Positions 44,006 through 55,671 of a stretch of DNA of 64,000 nucleotides are shown piece after piece; within the stretch, counting starts at the first letter, position 1, and the number at the start of each line of letters is the position of its first letter. Location: contig CM075652.1 of NCBI GenBank assembly GCA_037953625.1, positions 73,747,501 to 73,811,500 on the forward strand, in the 5' to 3' direction. Both the position numbers and the translations under genes were made by a program. Source of the DNA: Crotalaria pallida. Taxonomy: Eukaryota; Streptophyta; Magnoliopsida; Fabales; Fabaceae. The notes below the pieces were generated by a model. The model made no database searches. It worked only from the letters and a program-made list of their open reading frames with translations, and was not told where the DNA came from.

Positions 44006-46994
44006 TCTGTCATCGGCTCAGCGTTCATCCGACCGCCAAATCGGTCGCCCAAAAGAAGAGAAGGGTTGGCACCGAAAAGGCTGCAGTGATAGAGGAGAAG
44101 GTATCCGAGCTCCTTTCCGCCGGGTTCATAAGGGAGGTTAGCTACTCGGAGTGGCTCTCCAACACCGTTCTGGTCAAGAAATCGAATGGGAAATGGCGCA
44201 TGTGCGTCGACTATACCGATTTGAACAAAGCATGCCCAAAGGACCAGTACCCCCTCCCCATCATCGACAAACTAGTGGACAACTCATCTGGCTACCAACT
44301 CCTATCTTTCATGGATGCATACTCGGGATATAATCAAATCCCGATGTACCCTCCTGATCAGGAGAAAACGGCCTTCATCACTGAAAGGGCAACTTACTGC
44401 TACACGGTAATGCCTTTCGGGTTGAAAAACGCCGGCGCAACCTACCAGCTTATGATGAACAAGATCTTCTCGGGAATGATCGGACCTACTCTCGAAGTGT
44501 ACATTGATGATATGATAGCAAAGAGTAAGAAGAAGGAGGACCATCCTCGGGACCTCGCGGCTATTTTGGGAAGAATTAGAAAATTCAACATGCGCCTGAA
44601 CCCCGATAAGTGTACCTTTGGGGTCCCAGCCGGGGCCTTTTTAGGTTTCATGCTCACGGAGAGGGGTATCGAGGCCAACCCGGAGAAATGTCAAGCTATT
44701 CTGAGCATGCACAGCCCATCTAATGTCAAAGAAGTTCAAAGGCTAACTGGTCGGATGGCAGCCCTCTCCAGATTTCTCCCTCAAGTAGCCAAGAAAGCTT
44801 TACCATGGTACCAATTACTCAGAAAAAACAAGAATTTTCATTGGGACGACTCTTGTGAACAAGCGTTTACAAAGCTCAAGCAATACCTCTCGGCCCCTCC
44901 CGTCCTCACCAGTCCTCAGGAAGGGGAAACTTTGTTTTTGTATTTGTCCATGAGTGAGACATCGGTTAGCTCGGTCTTGGTTAGAGACGACTCAGGAACC
45001 GAGCGTCCCATCTACTTTGTCAACAAGGCCCTCCAAGGGCCTGAGATAAGATATTCCAAAATTGAAAAACTCGCCTTTGCTTTGGTGGTTGCTGCAAGGA
45101 GGCTCCGGCAATACTTTCAGAACCACCCCATAGTACTCAGAACAACTCAGTCGATCAAGCAGGTTCTCAACCGACCCGACTTGGCCGGAAGGATGGTCTC
45201 GTGGTCTGTTGAACTATTAGAGTTCGACATCACCTACGAGCCAAGGAAAACTCTCAAGTCCCAGATTTTGGCAGATTTTGTTTCAGAGCTATCAGATTCT
45301 ACTTATTCCAACCCCTCCCAACCATGGAAAATTTATGTTGATGGCTCCAGCCACAATAAGGGGGCAGGAGCAGGGATAATCCTTGAAAACGCAGCAGGCA
45401 TTTGTGTGGAGTACTCCCTCAAGCAGAATACGAGGCGGTGATAGCCGGCTTGCGAATGGCCCATCAAATGGGGGCGTTAGAAATTGAAGTCTTTAGTGAT
45501 TCCCAGCTAGTTGTATCTCAAGTCAAAGGTGAGTTCCAATCCAAAGAACCAATCCTTCAGAAATATCTAGAACAAGTCAAAACTCTCACAGATCTTTTCC
45601 CCCAATTCTCTATCACCCACATCCCTAGGTCTTCTAACAGCCGAGCAGATATCCTGTCAAAACTCGCCAGTACTAAAGGACCCGAGAACAACAAAACCCT
45701 AGTCCAAGAAACTGTTCACCAGCCAAGTGTTATCTTAGCTATATCTTTGACCACCAGCTGGATGGACCCCATTAAGCAATATCTCCAGTTCCAAATCCTA
45801 CCTACCGACCCTTCCCAAGGAAAGAAAATAGTCAGGCAAGCGGCTCAATACACCATGGTCGGCGAAATTTTGTACAAACGGGGAATAGACTCCCTAATGC
45901 CAAAGTGTCTGGACCGAGCGGAAGCTGATCTGGTGTTGGCCGAGGTTCATGAAGGAATCTCGAGCCACCATGTGGGCGCGAAGGCATTAGCTCGCAAAGT
46001 GCTCCGAGCGGGCTACTACTGGCCTACACTCCTCAGCGACGCCTCGGAACATGTTAAAAAATGCGAATCTTGTCAGCTTCATGGAAAGATTTTTCAACGC
46101 CCCCCGACGGAGCTACACTCGATGATTGCACCATGGCCCTTCTATCAGTGGGGCATGGACATCATAGGAAAATTCAAAACAGCTCCGGGGCAGCTAAAGT
46201 TTGTGGTGGTCGCGGTGGATTATTTCACAAAGTGGATTGAGGTCGAGGCATTGGCTACAATCTCTTCCGCCAGGATTCAGAAGTTCTTTCTCAGACAAGT
46301 CATCAACCGTTTCGGTGTCCCACACACCCTGGTCACCGACAACGGTACCCAATTCACTGCTAAGGTTTTCCAGGAACTTGTCAACCACTTCCATATCACC
46401 CACCACTTCTCATCAGTCGAGCATCCACAAACCAACGGGCAGGCTGAAGCTGCGAATAAAACCATCATTGACGGTTTGAAGAAAAGATTGCTGGACGCCG
46501 AGGGTTCATGGGCTGACCTCCTTCCCGAGGTATTATGGTCAATCAGAACGACCATACACACCTCAACAGGAGAAACCCCATTCCGACTGACCTACGGTTG
46601 TGAGGCTTTGCTACCTATTGAAACTCGGATCCCTACCTTTCGTATATCCGAGCGACCAATAGAAGTAAACGAAGATTTGCTAAAGGAAGAGCTAACCCTC
46701 AGCGAGGAAATCCGATCTCTAGCCTCGGACCGAGAGAAAAAAGCTAAGGAAAGGCAGTCCCGAGAATACAACAAATGGGTGGTCCCGAGGAGTTTTGCTG
46801 TGGGAGACCTGGTCCTTAGACGAGCTGACATTGGACTAAAAAATTCAAGAGAAGGGAAGTTGGCAAGAAACTGGGAGGGTCCCTACCGAGTGATCTCAAA
46901 GACGGACTCGGGGGCCTAAAGACTCGAAACACTAACCAACCAACAGTTGAACAACTCCTGGAACGCCACCAAGCTCAAACCCTACTATAGCTAA
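44006..46994 (+). pseudogene. pol: Pol (RT, two RNase H, integrase) of first Tat element, broken
   Basis: Part one, up to 45441: RT with GKWRMCVDYTDLNKACPKD, PFGLKNAGATYQ and YIDDMIAKS, a first RNase H (ERPIYFVNKALQGPEIRYS) and the start of a second RNase H (WKIYVDGSSHNKGAGAGI). A small deletion near 45420 shifts the frame. Part two, 45402-46919: the rest of the second RNase H (AEYEAVIAGLRMA, FSDSQLVVSQVKGEF), HHCC zinc finger (CESCQLHG), integrase core (GMDIIGKF, LVTDNGTQF, TNGQAEAANK) and the C-terminal domain. A TAA at 46917-46919 cuts the last residues, which remain readable to a stop at 46994. No functional Pol can be made as read. Confidence 0.88.
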
Positions 46995-47517
46995 GTGGGA
47001 GTCACAGCACTGTCTGCAAAGATGAAATTTTATCATTTAAAATTCCTGTCATTTATCTTTAGCATGCTCTTAGTTAGCCTTTTTTGTATTTGACTCCTGT
47101 TTACAAACGGATCAAGGAAATTCAATAAAGTTTTCTTTTTTGTATTTGTCTCTCATACTCTCTTACTGTTAACGTACTATCCATTTCCCCTCGGCTCGCC
47201 ACCGAGGCGAACTTGGGTGTTTATACATGACCTTCTAACAAGGACATATAAACTAACAATTGCTAGTACTTTAATAAGATGCCCGGCCAAAAACTAAAAA
47301 CAGTTTCAAATTGCCGAGGACCGAGGATCCCACCTAGGCCATAGGTCGGAGATTCGAAATCTAAACAACAGTTTATAACGAGATAAAATACAATGTTAAA
47401 ATCATGAAGAACAGAATAAGATCCACTTCTTACAGAGCAATGTTGCGAAAGGAAATCTAAACAAGTTCAAATTACAAAATTACATAGCAAAATACAGCAA
47501 AATACATCTCAAAAGAG

Positions 47518-50030
47518 TTAATCCTCGTCTTCGGACAAGGCAATGGACGACCCATCAAAATCTTCTTCACTTTGCTCCAACTCCAAGGGGTTCGGCAGGT
47601 TGGCTGCTGATAAATCCACTTCAGAATCATCACGATAATCGATCATCCGATCACCATCAACCCCATAGTATGGGCTAGCCCCAACCACTCGAATTCCAGG
47701 GTTCAAGAGCATTAACTGTTTCGCAGCATTCATAAAAGAGTCAACAACACCATGATCCCAGTTGAAGTGGTTCTTGCAAGCCAGCACCTTATGCTTCAAA
47801 GCCTTCCGACGAGTTTTGATCAGCTCCTTCCGAGCTTCGGCCAGTTCCCCTTGTAACCTAGTCACTTCCGCCTCCGAACTCGTCAAACGACCAGCAACAC
47901 CTTCCAGCTCATTAACCCTTTGAAAAGCTTCAGTTAGTTTCGCCTGGGCCGCCTGCAGCAACCTTCCTTTCTCAGCTTCCTTTCCAACCGTATCCTCCAG
48001 GGCCTTTTGAGCAGTCTCTCGAGCTCTCTCAGAAGCGTCAAATCTTTTTTGAAGCTCGGCGTTTGCCTCTGTTAGAGCTCGAAGATTTGACTCACTTTCC
48101 TTAACTTGACTTAGCAGATTTTTAGTTTCGGCAGCAGCAGCCTTCCTCTTCTCTTTTTCAGCCGAAGAGAGGGTAGCACTGATGTCTTCAGCATTTTTGC
48201 TTAAGTGAAACATATAACTGGCAGCCCTCAGCATGTTTCGGCCCAAAAGGTCACAATGGCACCTCAAGGTGCCTGCCGTCTGATCCGATAGCCTTTTTTC
48301 ATCGTTTGGCGTATAAACCAAGCCGACGAATTTCTCATTTAGCTTCCTAGCCCAAACACTCTCCTCGTCCGGGTCAGACATATCGAACCACATATTGGTC
48401 CTTTGAAGGTCGGCAACCTTCGTCTTCACCACCTCCACAGCCTTGCCTTTGCCTTTATCCAACTTAGCCTTTTTGGCAAGAGGCACTCGATCCTCTTCAT
48501 CCTCCTTTTCTTCCACTTGCACCAACGGGATTCCCGTAGCTATTTCCCCCCCCCCCCCTTAGTCGGCCCAGGTCGAACAACCTGCACCACCTCAACCTCG
48601 GAAGGACAAGTCTCGGCAATAGTCACCGAGCGAGTGGCTTCCGAGGACATGTCTCCACTCCGAGAACCAGTTGACCCAACAGCCGCCTTTGCTTTTGCAA
48701 GTTCCTTTATACGAGCAACCGCCTTGTTTTCCTTCGCCATTTTTTCTGCAAAACCAAGAATCCAAGTGTTAAAAAAAAAAAAAGAAGTACCAAGATCGGC
48801 TTTTACAAGCTCTTGGGGAAAAAGAATGATATTCCTGATATCTACTGGACCGTTCCGCCTAAGATAGGAAAAGAAGGTATCACAAGTTATCCTCTCGGCT
48901 ACCGATAGCTCGGACACGTATTGATACTGGTAAAGTTTGGGGTTGCGGCTGAAAAAATCGGCCGACCAAGACAACGGAAACCGAGGTTGATCACCCTCCA
49001 TAAACCAACAGTCCCCATTTCCGACGAATTGATACTTAAAGTATAAAGGTTTAAAGGTCTTCCATGAATCTGTGAATTTATCAAAAAGGGCATGTCCGTT
49101 GCGTGCTTTCAACGACACCCACAATCTCTTGTGCGACCCCTTCTCAAAGATGTTCACTTGCGGTATATACAACCATAGAAACGCTCGGAGCGAGCAAGTC
49201 AACTTTTGAGCTTCGCAAAACTTCTGAAAGGCTCGAATAAAGGCCCAACCACTAGGGTGTAGTTGAGTAGGAGCCAAGCGTAACCGACGCAGCAGCTCTA
49301 TTTCTATTTCAGTGAAGGGCAACTTCACCCCCAGCCGAATAACAACTTCTTCATACATGAAAAACTCTTTACGATCCGCGGCAATCGCTGTACATACCCG
49401 GTCATTGGCTGCCGGTGAACTTATTACATAGGACGTCCCAGTTTTATCCGTGGGGCAGGGGAGTATGTGGGCTCGGATATGACTTAGACTGCTGTTCACC
49501 AAAGCCGACGGGGTTCCGAGCACCTCCAAGTCAACCCAGTCATAATCTCCAGAGTTTGGAGGCACAAGGAATTCCTGAGGATGTGTGACGCACCTTCGAA
49601 CCATACCTGGGGAAAGGGAACACTCGGCGTCAGAGTCTATAAAATCAAAATTTTTAAACAACCTAACCCTAGGTTTATTAGTCCTATAGCCGAGCCTACT
49701 ACACCTTCCCCTAACCCTAACAGCTTTTCCCCAGAAGGGTTTCTCCCAGGAACGGTTCGAAGGGTGGCGGGATAGTTGGGCCCGCTCTTCCGCCGCGTAA
49801 TACAGCAGTTTCCTACTTTCCCCCTCCTCGGAATTCCGAGGGTAGTCTACTGATAATGGTACTTCCGCCATCGGATCTGCCATGCGATGGCGGAAAGGTG
49901 AGGGCAGGGAATCCAGCACCTCCAGATCGGAGGAAGAAGAAGAAGAAGAAAAAGAAGAGGAAGAATCCTCAAGATCACTCAAACCCAGAATCCTAGACCA
50001 CTCCTCATACTGAAGCCAATTGATACTCAT
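47518..50030 (-). pseudogene. Antisense gene in 3' region of the first Tat element
   Basis: The minus strand has an ORF from ATG 50030 (MSINWLQYEEWSRILGLSDL) to a TAG at 48540, then a second frame from about 48537 to 47518. They join at a G run of 13 (plus-strand C, 48546-48558), so a homopolymer length change explains the split. The first part has a Ser run, an acidic N-terminus and the region IRLGVKLPFTEIEIELLRR, LAPTQLHPSGWAFIRAFQKF, LWLYIPQVN, like the Pfam 'putative gypsy-type transposon' family. The second part is Ala/Lys/Glu-rich coiled coil (about residues 95-250) with an acidic end. A 45-base segment with GT and AG ends (48746-48790) is too short for a usual plant intron and stays in frame. 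Function unknown. The gap 46995-47517 is non-coding. Confidence 0.75.
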
Positions 50031-50704
50031 AATGAAGTCTAACTTACCCAGAAATAAACCCAGAAAACTAGCAAATACAGAAACAAGATCTTCAACCAAA
50101 AACCCAGAACCTATGGAGAATACGGTTCAGCAGAGAAGGAAAGAAAAAACGAAAAACAGAAACAGAAGAAGAAAATCAAAATACCTGAGATTTGAAGATG
50201 AGAACTGGCACGAACGGACTGGGGAATCAAGAACAGAAGAGTAATGGAATAGAGAAATTATAATCCAAAGGCCAAGAAGACGAATTTCAGAGGGAAGAGG
50301 AATGTCAGAAGTCTGAGTTTGAAGGAAAGTATGAAAAAAGGAGGAAAGAAGAGTAGTTGAAGGGGTTACTTCCCCCCACGTTTGAAAATTTGGGCCTAAT
50401 GACAAAGCCCAAAAGCCTACATCGCACCACGAAAAGGCCACGTGGCACACGATTAATGGAAAGAAGCATTTCAAAAACCCAAAGGGCAACATGCGTAATA
50501 ATGACACCTGACACAAGCAGCACGTGTCAATGAAAGGACATTCAAACGTCCTCTCAGTCAGTAGAATGGACAGCGAGGCACTTTGAGCTGTCCTGCACTC
50601 ATCACCTCGCCCCGACCCTAACGCTCGGTTCCTTTAAAGGACACCGTCGAAGAATTATCAGCTCGGCTCAAGACTCAAAAAGTCTTACCGAGCTAGGGGG
50701 CTTA
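50031..50704. other. 3' non-coding end of first Tat element
   Basis: Holds the upstream region of the antisense gene, purine-rich on the plus strand (GAA runs, 50120-50350). The polypurine tract AGCTAGGGGGCTTA at 50691-50704 lies next to the 3' LTR. No other gene is supported. Confidence 0.6.
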
Positions 50705-51220
50705 TGTGGTAGACCGACCCTCGGTCTACCCTTAGCATACTCGGCCGACCAGATTATCCTATCTGATAGGTCACGGCTACCCAGGCCGAGCGCTTGTCCT
50801 AGGACCCATCCTGGCACCTCAGAACCGACCACATGGGGCTTACCCCAAGGAGTCCGAGCTAGGGGCGCGTGAGCCTAACTTGCCAACAGGGATAAGATTC
50901 TCCACTACAGGATAAGGATGAATGACTCATCCTACATCCTGAATGGGACACGTCAGCTGCCTTGCTGGCCCTCCGTACAGGCCCACAAGGTACAATGTCA
51001 CCCCTATAAATAGCTGTCTCCAGCAAGGGGCTCTGGTACGTTCTCTCTCCCTAATTGCACAACTGCACACACTGTGATTAGGGAAACCCTAGTTGTCCCA
51101 ACTGGACCTCTAGTATACCTAGATAATCATACACTAACTCCAGTCTATCCGCTAGTTCTTGGGTCTTTCTATACCTTAGAGCTAGGGAAGCATCTGATAC
51201 ACCGTGTCACAGACACGACA
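50705..51220 (+). repeat. 3' LTR of the first Tat element
   Basis: 516 bp, one base shorter than the 5' LTR (a C run at 50843-50846). TATA box CTATAAATAG near 51004. It ends ACACGACA and is followed directly by hAT sequence. Confidence 0.9.
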
Positions 51221-51584
51221 AGTTCAGTTCAAAAAACCAGTTTTTAAAATGTGGTTCATTTGGTTATGGTTTGGTTCGGTTTGTAATATGGTTCGGTTCT
51301 TTTGCTTGTTTTGAACACCCTTAATCACGACCACTCCTCTCCACCTTGGTTTTGCAAATCTGGTTGCATATCGACATCACTCCTTTCCACTTTTGTTGGC
51401 AGAATTGATCGTCCACCACTGCTATTTCGTTTGAGCCACAAGACCTGCCACCACCATGAAAGCGAGTGATGGAGAGGTGGGAGAGAAGAGTGAGAAAGAA
51501 GAAGACAAAAGATGAGAGAGGAGGGAGAAAATAAAATTTGAAAGAATGAGGAAGAGAAGTTTAATGATGAAATTATAAAATCAA

Positions 51585-51931
51585 GGCTTATTTAAGTTTT
51601 TGGTCCCTGAAAGTTGACCGAGTTTTGGTTTTAGTCCTTATGTTTTTATTTGACCGGTCTTGATCCTTAAAAGTTTAATTTTTTTGGTTTTGGTCCCTGC
51701 CGTTAGGGATTCACCGTTAATCGATGATATGGCTAACGGAGTGCCACGTTAGCATGCCATGTGTCTTTTTGTTTAAAGTAAAAAGTCTCTGAAAGTTGAT
51801 CGAATTTTGGTTTTAGTCCCTATCTTTTCTTTTGACCGGTCAAGGTCCTTAACAGTTTAAAATCGGTCAAATAAAAAGATAGGGACTAAAACCAAAACTC
51901 AACTTTCAAGGACCACAAACTTAAATAAGCC
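51585..51931. mobile_element. Long-TIR MITE-like element 1
   Basis: GGCTTATTTAAGTTTTTGGT at the left is matched by the reverse complement at the right end (…ACTTAAATAAGCC form). TIRs are roughly 100 bp, with GGTCCCTGAAAGTTGA-type blocks. Flanks TAAAATCAA and TAAAAATAA may be an imperfect 9-bp duplication, as for Mutator-like elements. No ORF. The flanks 51332-51584 and 51932-52577 hold no gene. Confidence 0.65.
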
Positions 51932-52577
51932 TAAAAATAAAATAAAAGGGAAGACGATACAATGTGGACATTATGTCTAACCCCAAGACGTTCAAAAATC
52001 AATAAATATAAATGAGCTACTCGCTAGCTCGTATTGTCAAGCATATAGAGCTTGGGTTTGATTCATTTAAGTAATCGAGCATTCTCAAGGCTCGTGCTTG
52101 TTTTTAACAAATAAGCTTAAACGAGTATATAGTGAGCCGAAGTCAAATGATTCACAAATAGCTTGAGTCATTTATACACTTAGGTGATGACATTATTGAG
52201 ACAATAACCAAAACCTGCTACACCATTTGAATTAGATTCGAAATTACATGGACTAAATCCAAAAAGATGTTAAATTTTAACTATTATTTTTTGGCTAAAA
52301 CTAAACAATGTGGTTAAAAAGATATTTATGTTTTTGTTTATATATACCAAATCCCACATTTTAATTATGATAAAATAAATTTTTTAGTCTATAAAAATAC
52401 GTGATTTTGATTTTAGATTTTCAATTTTTTTAGTCTTTATTTTAGTCACTTCACTCATTTTGATTTTAGTGTTTATTAATGATGTGTCAAAAGTACAATT
52501 GATCACGTTATCATGTAATAATACACACATAACATGCGAGTGTTATCACATTATTACTAAAGACTAAAATAAATTAA

Positions 52578-53089
52578 GGCTTATTTATGGTTTTGGTCTC
52601 TAAAAGTTCAACGTGTTTTGATTTTAGTCCCTAGAAGTTATTTTGTCCGAGACTAGTCTTTAATTTTTCATACATTTTGGTTTTGGTCTCATCCGTTACA
52701 GAAAATCAGTTATTTGCTAACATGGTTAACGGAAATCCACATCAATTATCCCGAGGTGTGAGGTATCGCCAAATAGTTGATGTGACATGGATTATTCAGG
52801 CCTATGAACTCAAAATTTTGTGTACGGGACCATTTTGCGTATCAGACCATTTTTCCGTCCATCGATTTGTATCATCCACGTTATATCACCTATTTGGTTT
52901 CACTTCAGACTACATGGACTGCTGATGTGATGTTCCGCTAGCCTCACAAACAAATAACAATTTTTTGTAAACGGAGGGGACCAAAACCAAAATGTTTGAA
53001 AATTTAAGGACTAATCCCGGTCAAAATAATTTCTAGGAACTAAAACCAAAACACGCTGAATTTTAAGGGACTAAAAACATAAATAAGCC
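52578..53089. mobile_element. Long-TIR MITE-like element 2
   Basis: Ends GGCTTATTTATGGTTTTGGT and the matching reverse complement (…ATAAATAAGCC), with TIRs of about 130 bp containing TTTTGATTTTAGTCCCTAGA. It is related to element 1 at 51585 but diverged. Flanks ATAAATTAA and ATAAATTTT suggest a 9-bp duplication with mismatches. An 82-residue frame inside is not convincing as a gene. Confidence 0.65.
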
Positions 53090-53782
53090 ATAAATTTTTT
53101 TGAGAAATTAAAGGACAAACCCAAAAATATAGTTATAGAAACCAATATAAAAATTTGGTAAATTTCGGGAAAAAATATATGGTATGTTTTTTTAATAACA
53201 AGTCACTTCAATTACCACATGGCGCCGATCATTGCTGCTAGCTACATGAAAGGCATATCCCACGCCTTTTGCTTCTTGTAACTAAGGTGAGAAAATGAGA
53301 GCACACAACCACTCCTCACCGCCAATAAACCTTAGCTTCCAAAGCTGTTATGAACAGTAAGACCAAAGACACCCGCACAACAATTATTCTTCCATCGCAC
53401 CATGAGATTCAACACAACCAAAACGCATGTGATTATTCAACACATGTTTCGCAGCAACAACAACCTCCATTGCAGACACGGACTTGTTTTGGAAAATAGA
53501 AATATTAGGAGTATACATGATATTTCGAGCAAGCACTATGAAACATGGAAAAAAGATCCAAGGGATTCACTGCTTTAACATTAATAAACCAGTCCACTGC
53601 ACTTCCACCACCTCTCGGCTTCACCAAATCAACGAGTTTAGCTGCCTCCCACACTGCAAAAGAGCTAGGACAAAATCACAAAGCATGCATTTGAGATTTA
53701 AAGTCCCCCTGTTTGCGGGGTTTTCGTCCGACGCCGGCCGAACTGACGGTTATGTGTGGGGTGTGGGTAACGACAGGTTAAA
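53090..53782. other. Unassigned stretch between elements
   Basis: Less AT-rich than its surroundings, with broken frames on both strands (for example VPLFAGFSSDAGRTDGYVWG on plus near 53700). I do not recognise a gene; it may be a degraded host gene or the end of the neighbouring element. Confidence 0.35.
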
Positions 53783-55584
53783 TGATAATTTTGTGAAAGG
53801 AACTTGACCGTATTTTTGGTATTTTTGGGTATTGGAACTCGAGCTGAGCGAAGGTAAATGCGAGTAAACGTAAAACCGACACCAAGAACACGATGCGGCA
53901 GAAAATTAAAAGTGCAGTAAAGTAGATGGCTTGGAATCGTAAAGGGAAGCGATTAAATTGTGCGGTAAAGTAAATTGCAGGTAATGAAAAGTGCATGAAA
54001 ACGTAAAGATTGCATTGAAATTAAATGGGTGGAAGGCTGAGGTTCTTTACAATGGCGTTTCTCCGTTTTTCTGCTCTGGTTAGACATTTAGGATTTTGGC
54101 CTGATGTGTTAACCTAGCAACCGACCCCGATTACAAACTAAGGACTTCCTATTTATAGGAATCCGGAAACTATTTACAAACCTACTCGCACGTTCTGCAC
54201 AACCGCAGAACCCACGTTTTTGATAACTACCCACTACGCTATCCCCCACGATGTAACTGCCCACGTCGTGGTTTGGGCTTAGTGGATGCTTCTGTCGATT
54301 CGTGGTGACATCTTTGCTGAAAACCGCTTCGACTGGCATCTTCCTTCGACTGCAACCTTTGACTCTTGTCTAAGTCTCTTTGTTGTTCGAAGTATTGACG
54401 TTGTTGTGCTCCAGCCTCTTGGTTTTGAGATGTCGTCCGACATCGAGCTCCTTTCGACAGTCGGGGCTATCGCTGAAATAAGCTTTCGACCCGCTGTCGG
54501 CCTTAGACGCATTCGATCGATATTGGTGACATGTAATTCAACTAAACACTGTTTCACCAGCATTCAATCGAAAAACATGCCCCCGACACTTCTAATAGAA
54601 TGTCGTCGAAGGACTTTTTTCCTTTAACTCTTTAATAGGAAAGGCAGTCTTGGTCGATCCTAGCAGGACACAAACCTTGACCTATGGGATTACAGAGACC
54701 TTTCCAATGGTTATTTATCAAGTTAATTGTTTCCTCCAATCCGGAGTCCTTAACATTAACCCGAAACACCGGAAATGGAATCTATGTAATCCCACATGTT
54801 TATCCTTTCACTATTCAAGAGGATAAAGGTGGTATTCGGGGAAGACATCTCTTCGTTTCCCTGTCCTCACCCGAATACCTTAATCCCACATGTTTGTCCT
54901 TTGGTGCACTCGTGTTTATGTGGAATGTGAATCGCTTTTCCTCTTTCCAGAAATCATGAAGGCATTATTTAAGTTTCTCCATTGTAACTCGTGGCTTTTC
55001 TTGGCAAAAAACTGAGGATTTTATAGCCACAAGTAGCATTAAATGCCTCCATAATCACTTTGCCGTTCCCAATGCTGATTAGACGTTTCTGTCTCCTCTT
55101 TTCTTGTGCCACCACTCTTTCGACACAGACCTCTTGTTTCTGCCTCTTCCTTTTGTCGACACACGTTCACGTCCGTTGAGATCACTTTTAAGTCATGCCA
55201 CTTAAGTACACCTCCCTCGACATCACTTATGTTGTCGACACAATATCCTTTTGTCGAAATCTTCCCTGTGTCGGACTGTACGTACACCTCCTTCGAAGTC
55301 ACTTTTAAACAAAAACGCTTAAGTACACTTCCGTCGACGTCACTTATACATCCGACATCACAACCTTTTGTCGATTTCGATTTCCCGTTAACAGAGGCCC
55401 CCCAAGTTTTGGTGTGCGACGCGTCTTTTCGGAGGATACCAAAAGTTGTATCTTTTCGAAATGTCCTTTCATCATTAGGATTCTGAAACGGCGAGTTTAT
55501 CTTTTTGAACTGACGCTTTCTATTGGACCATTGTGTTGGTCTTACACGTCTTTTCACTTCTTATTTAAACATGATCGCTAATCA
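53783..55584 (-). repeat. Probable 3' LTR of second Tat/Ogre element
   Basis: The inner end is well placed: in element sense AAAAAGGGGGGATAA is followed by TGATTAGCG at 55584. The outer end is proposed at TGATAATTTTG (53783), which pairs as TGAT...ATCA. A TATA box (CTATAAATAGG in element sense, near 54150-54160) supports the strand. The LTR is rich in TCGA-centred hexamers (TTCGAC, GTCGAC, TTCGAA). Small frames in it on both strands are not genes. Confidence 0.5.
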
Positions 55585-55600
55585 TTATCCCCCCTTTTTA
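55585..55600 (-). promoter_or_regulatory. Polypurine tract of second Tat/Ogre element
   Basis: TAAAAAGGGGGGATAA in element sense, directly before the presumed LTR start. Confidence 0.65.
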
Positions 55601-55671
55601 TCTTTTCTTGTTTACTACTGCATCCTCTCTTTCTGACTTGAAAACCCTTTTTTCAAAACCCTAACTTCAAC

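Larger units (their letters stand above)
40925..51220 (+). mobile_element. Tat-lineage Ty3-gypsy element with antisense gene
   Basis: LTRs 40925-41441 and 50705-51220 differ by about three substitutions and one base (99.4%). The order is gag, protease, RT, RNase H, a second (archaeal-type) RNase H, then integrase, followed by a long minus-strand ORF pair (47518-50030). Two RNase H domains and a 3' antisense ORF are marks of the Tat lineage (Grande and Retand also have antisense ORFs). Base composition is clearly more GC-rich than the surroundings. No clean 5-bp duplication is seen: GCTTA or TCGGG precede, AGTTC follows. The internal start reads TTTGGTGCCGTCTGTGGGGA as primer binding site; I do not assign the tRNA. 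Confidence 0.9.
38059..51323. mobile_element. hAT-like DNA transposon, split by a gypsy element
   Basis: Terminal inverted repeats TAAGGGTGTTCA (38059) and TGAACACCCTTA (ending 51323) are flanked by the 8-bp duplication ATCACGAC (38051-38058, 51324-51331), the length hAT transposases make. Without the gypsy insertion about 2.95 kb remain. No transposase ORF is seen, so it is non-autonomous. The interior 38420-40910 is AT-rich. It holds two direct copies of TTTGCACTTTTGCAGCAAAG near 39155 and 39220, and a possible captured exon on the minus strand near 40258-40347 (AG before GCTGCAGGTG, then CATCAG and GT). Apparent small ORFs there are not convincing. Confidence 0.8.

Noticed and set aside
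48746..48790. Intron in the antisense gene of the first Tat element
   Set aside because: GT and AG borders are present, but 45 bases is below the usual plant minimum and the segment stays open in frame.
53484..53807. 107-residue plus-strand frame with GYVWGVGND
   Set aside because: It resembles RCC1-type repeats only over a few residues and has no exon structure; too weak to call.
54109..55557. Several frames of 76-172 residues on both strands
   Set aside because: They overlap each other inside the probable LTR of the second Tat/Ogre element and show no domain.
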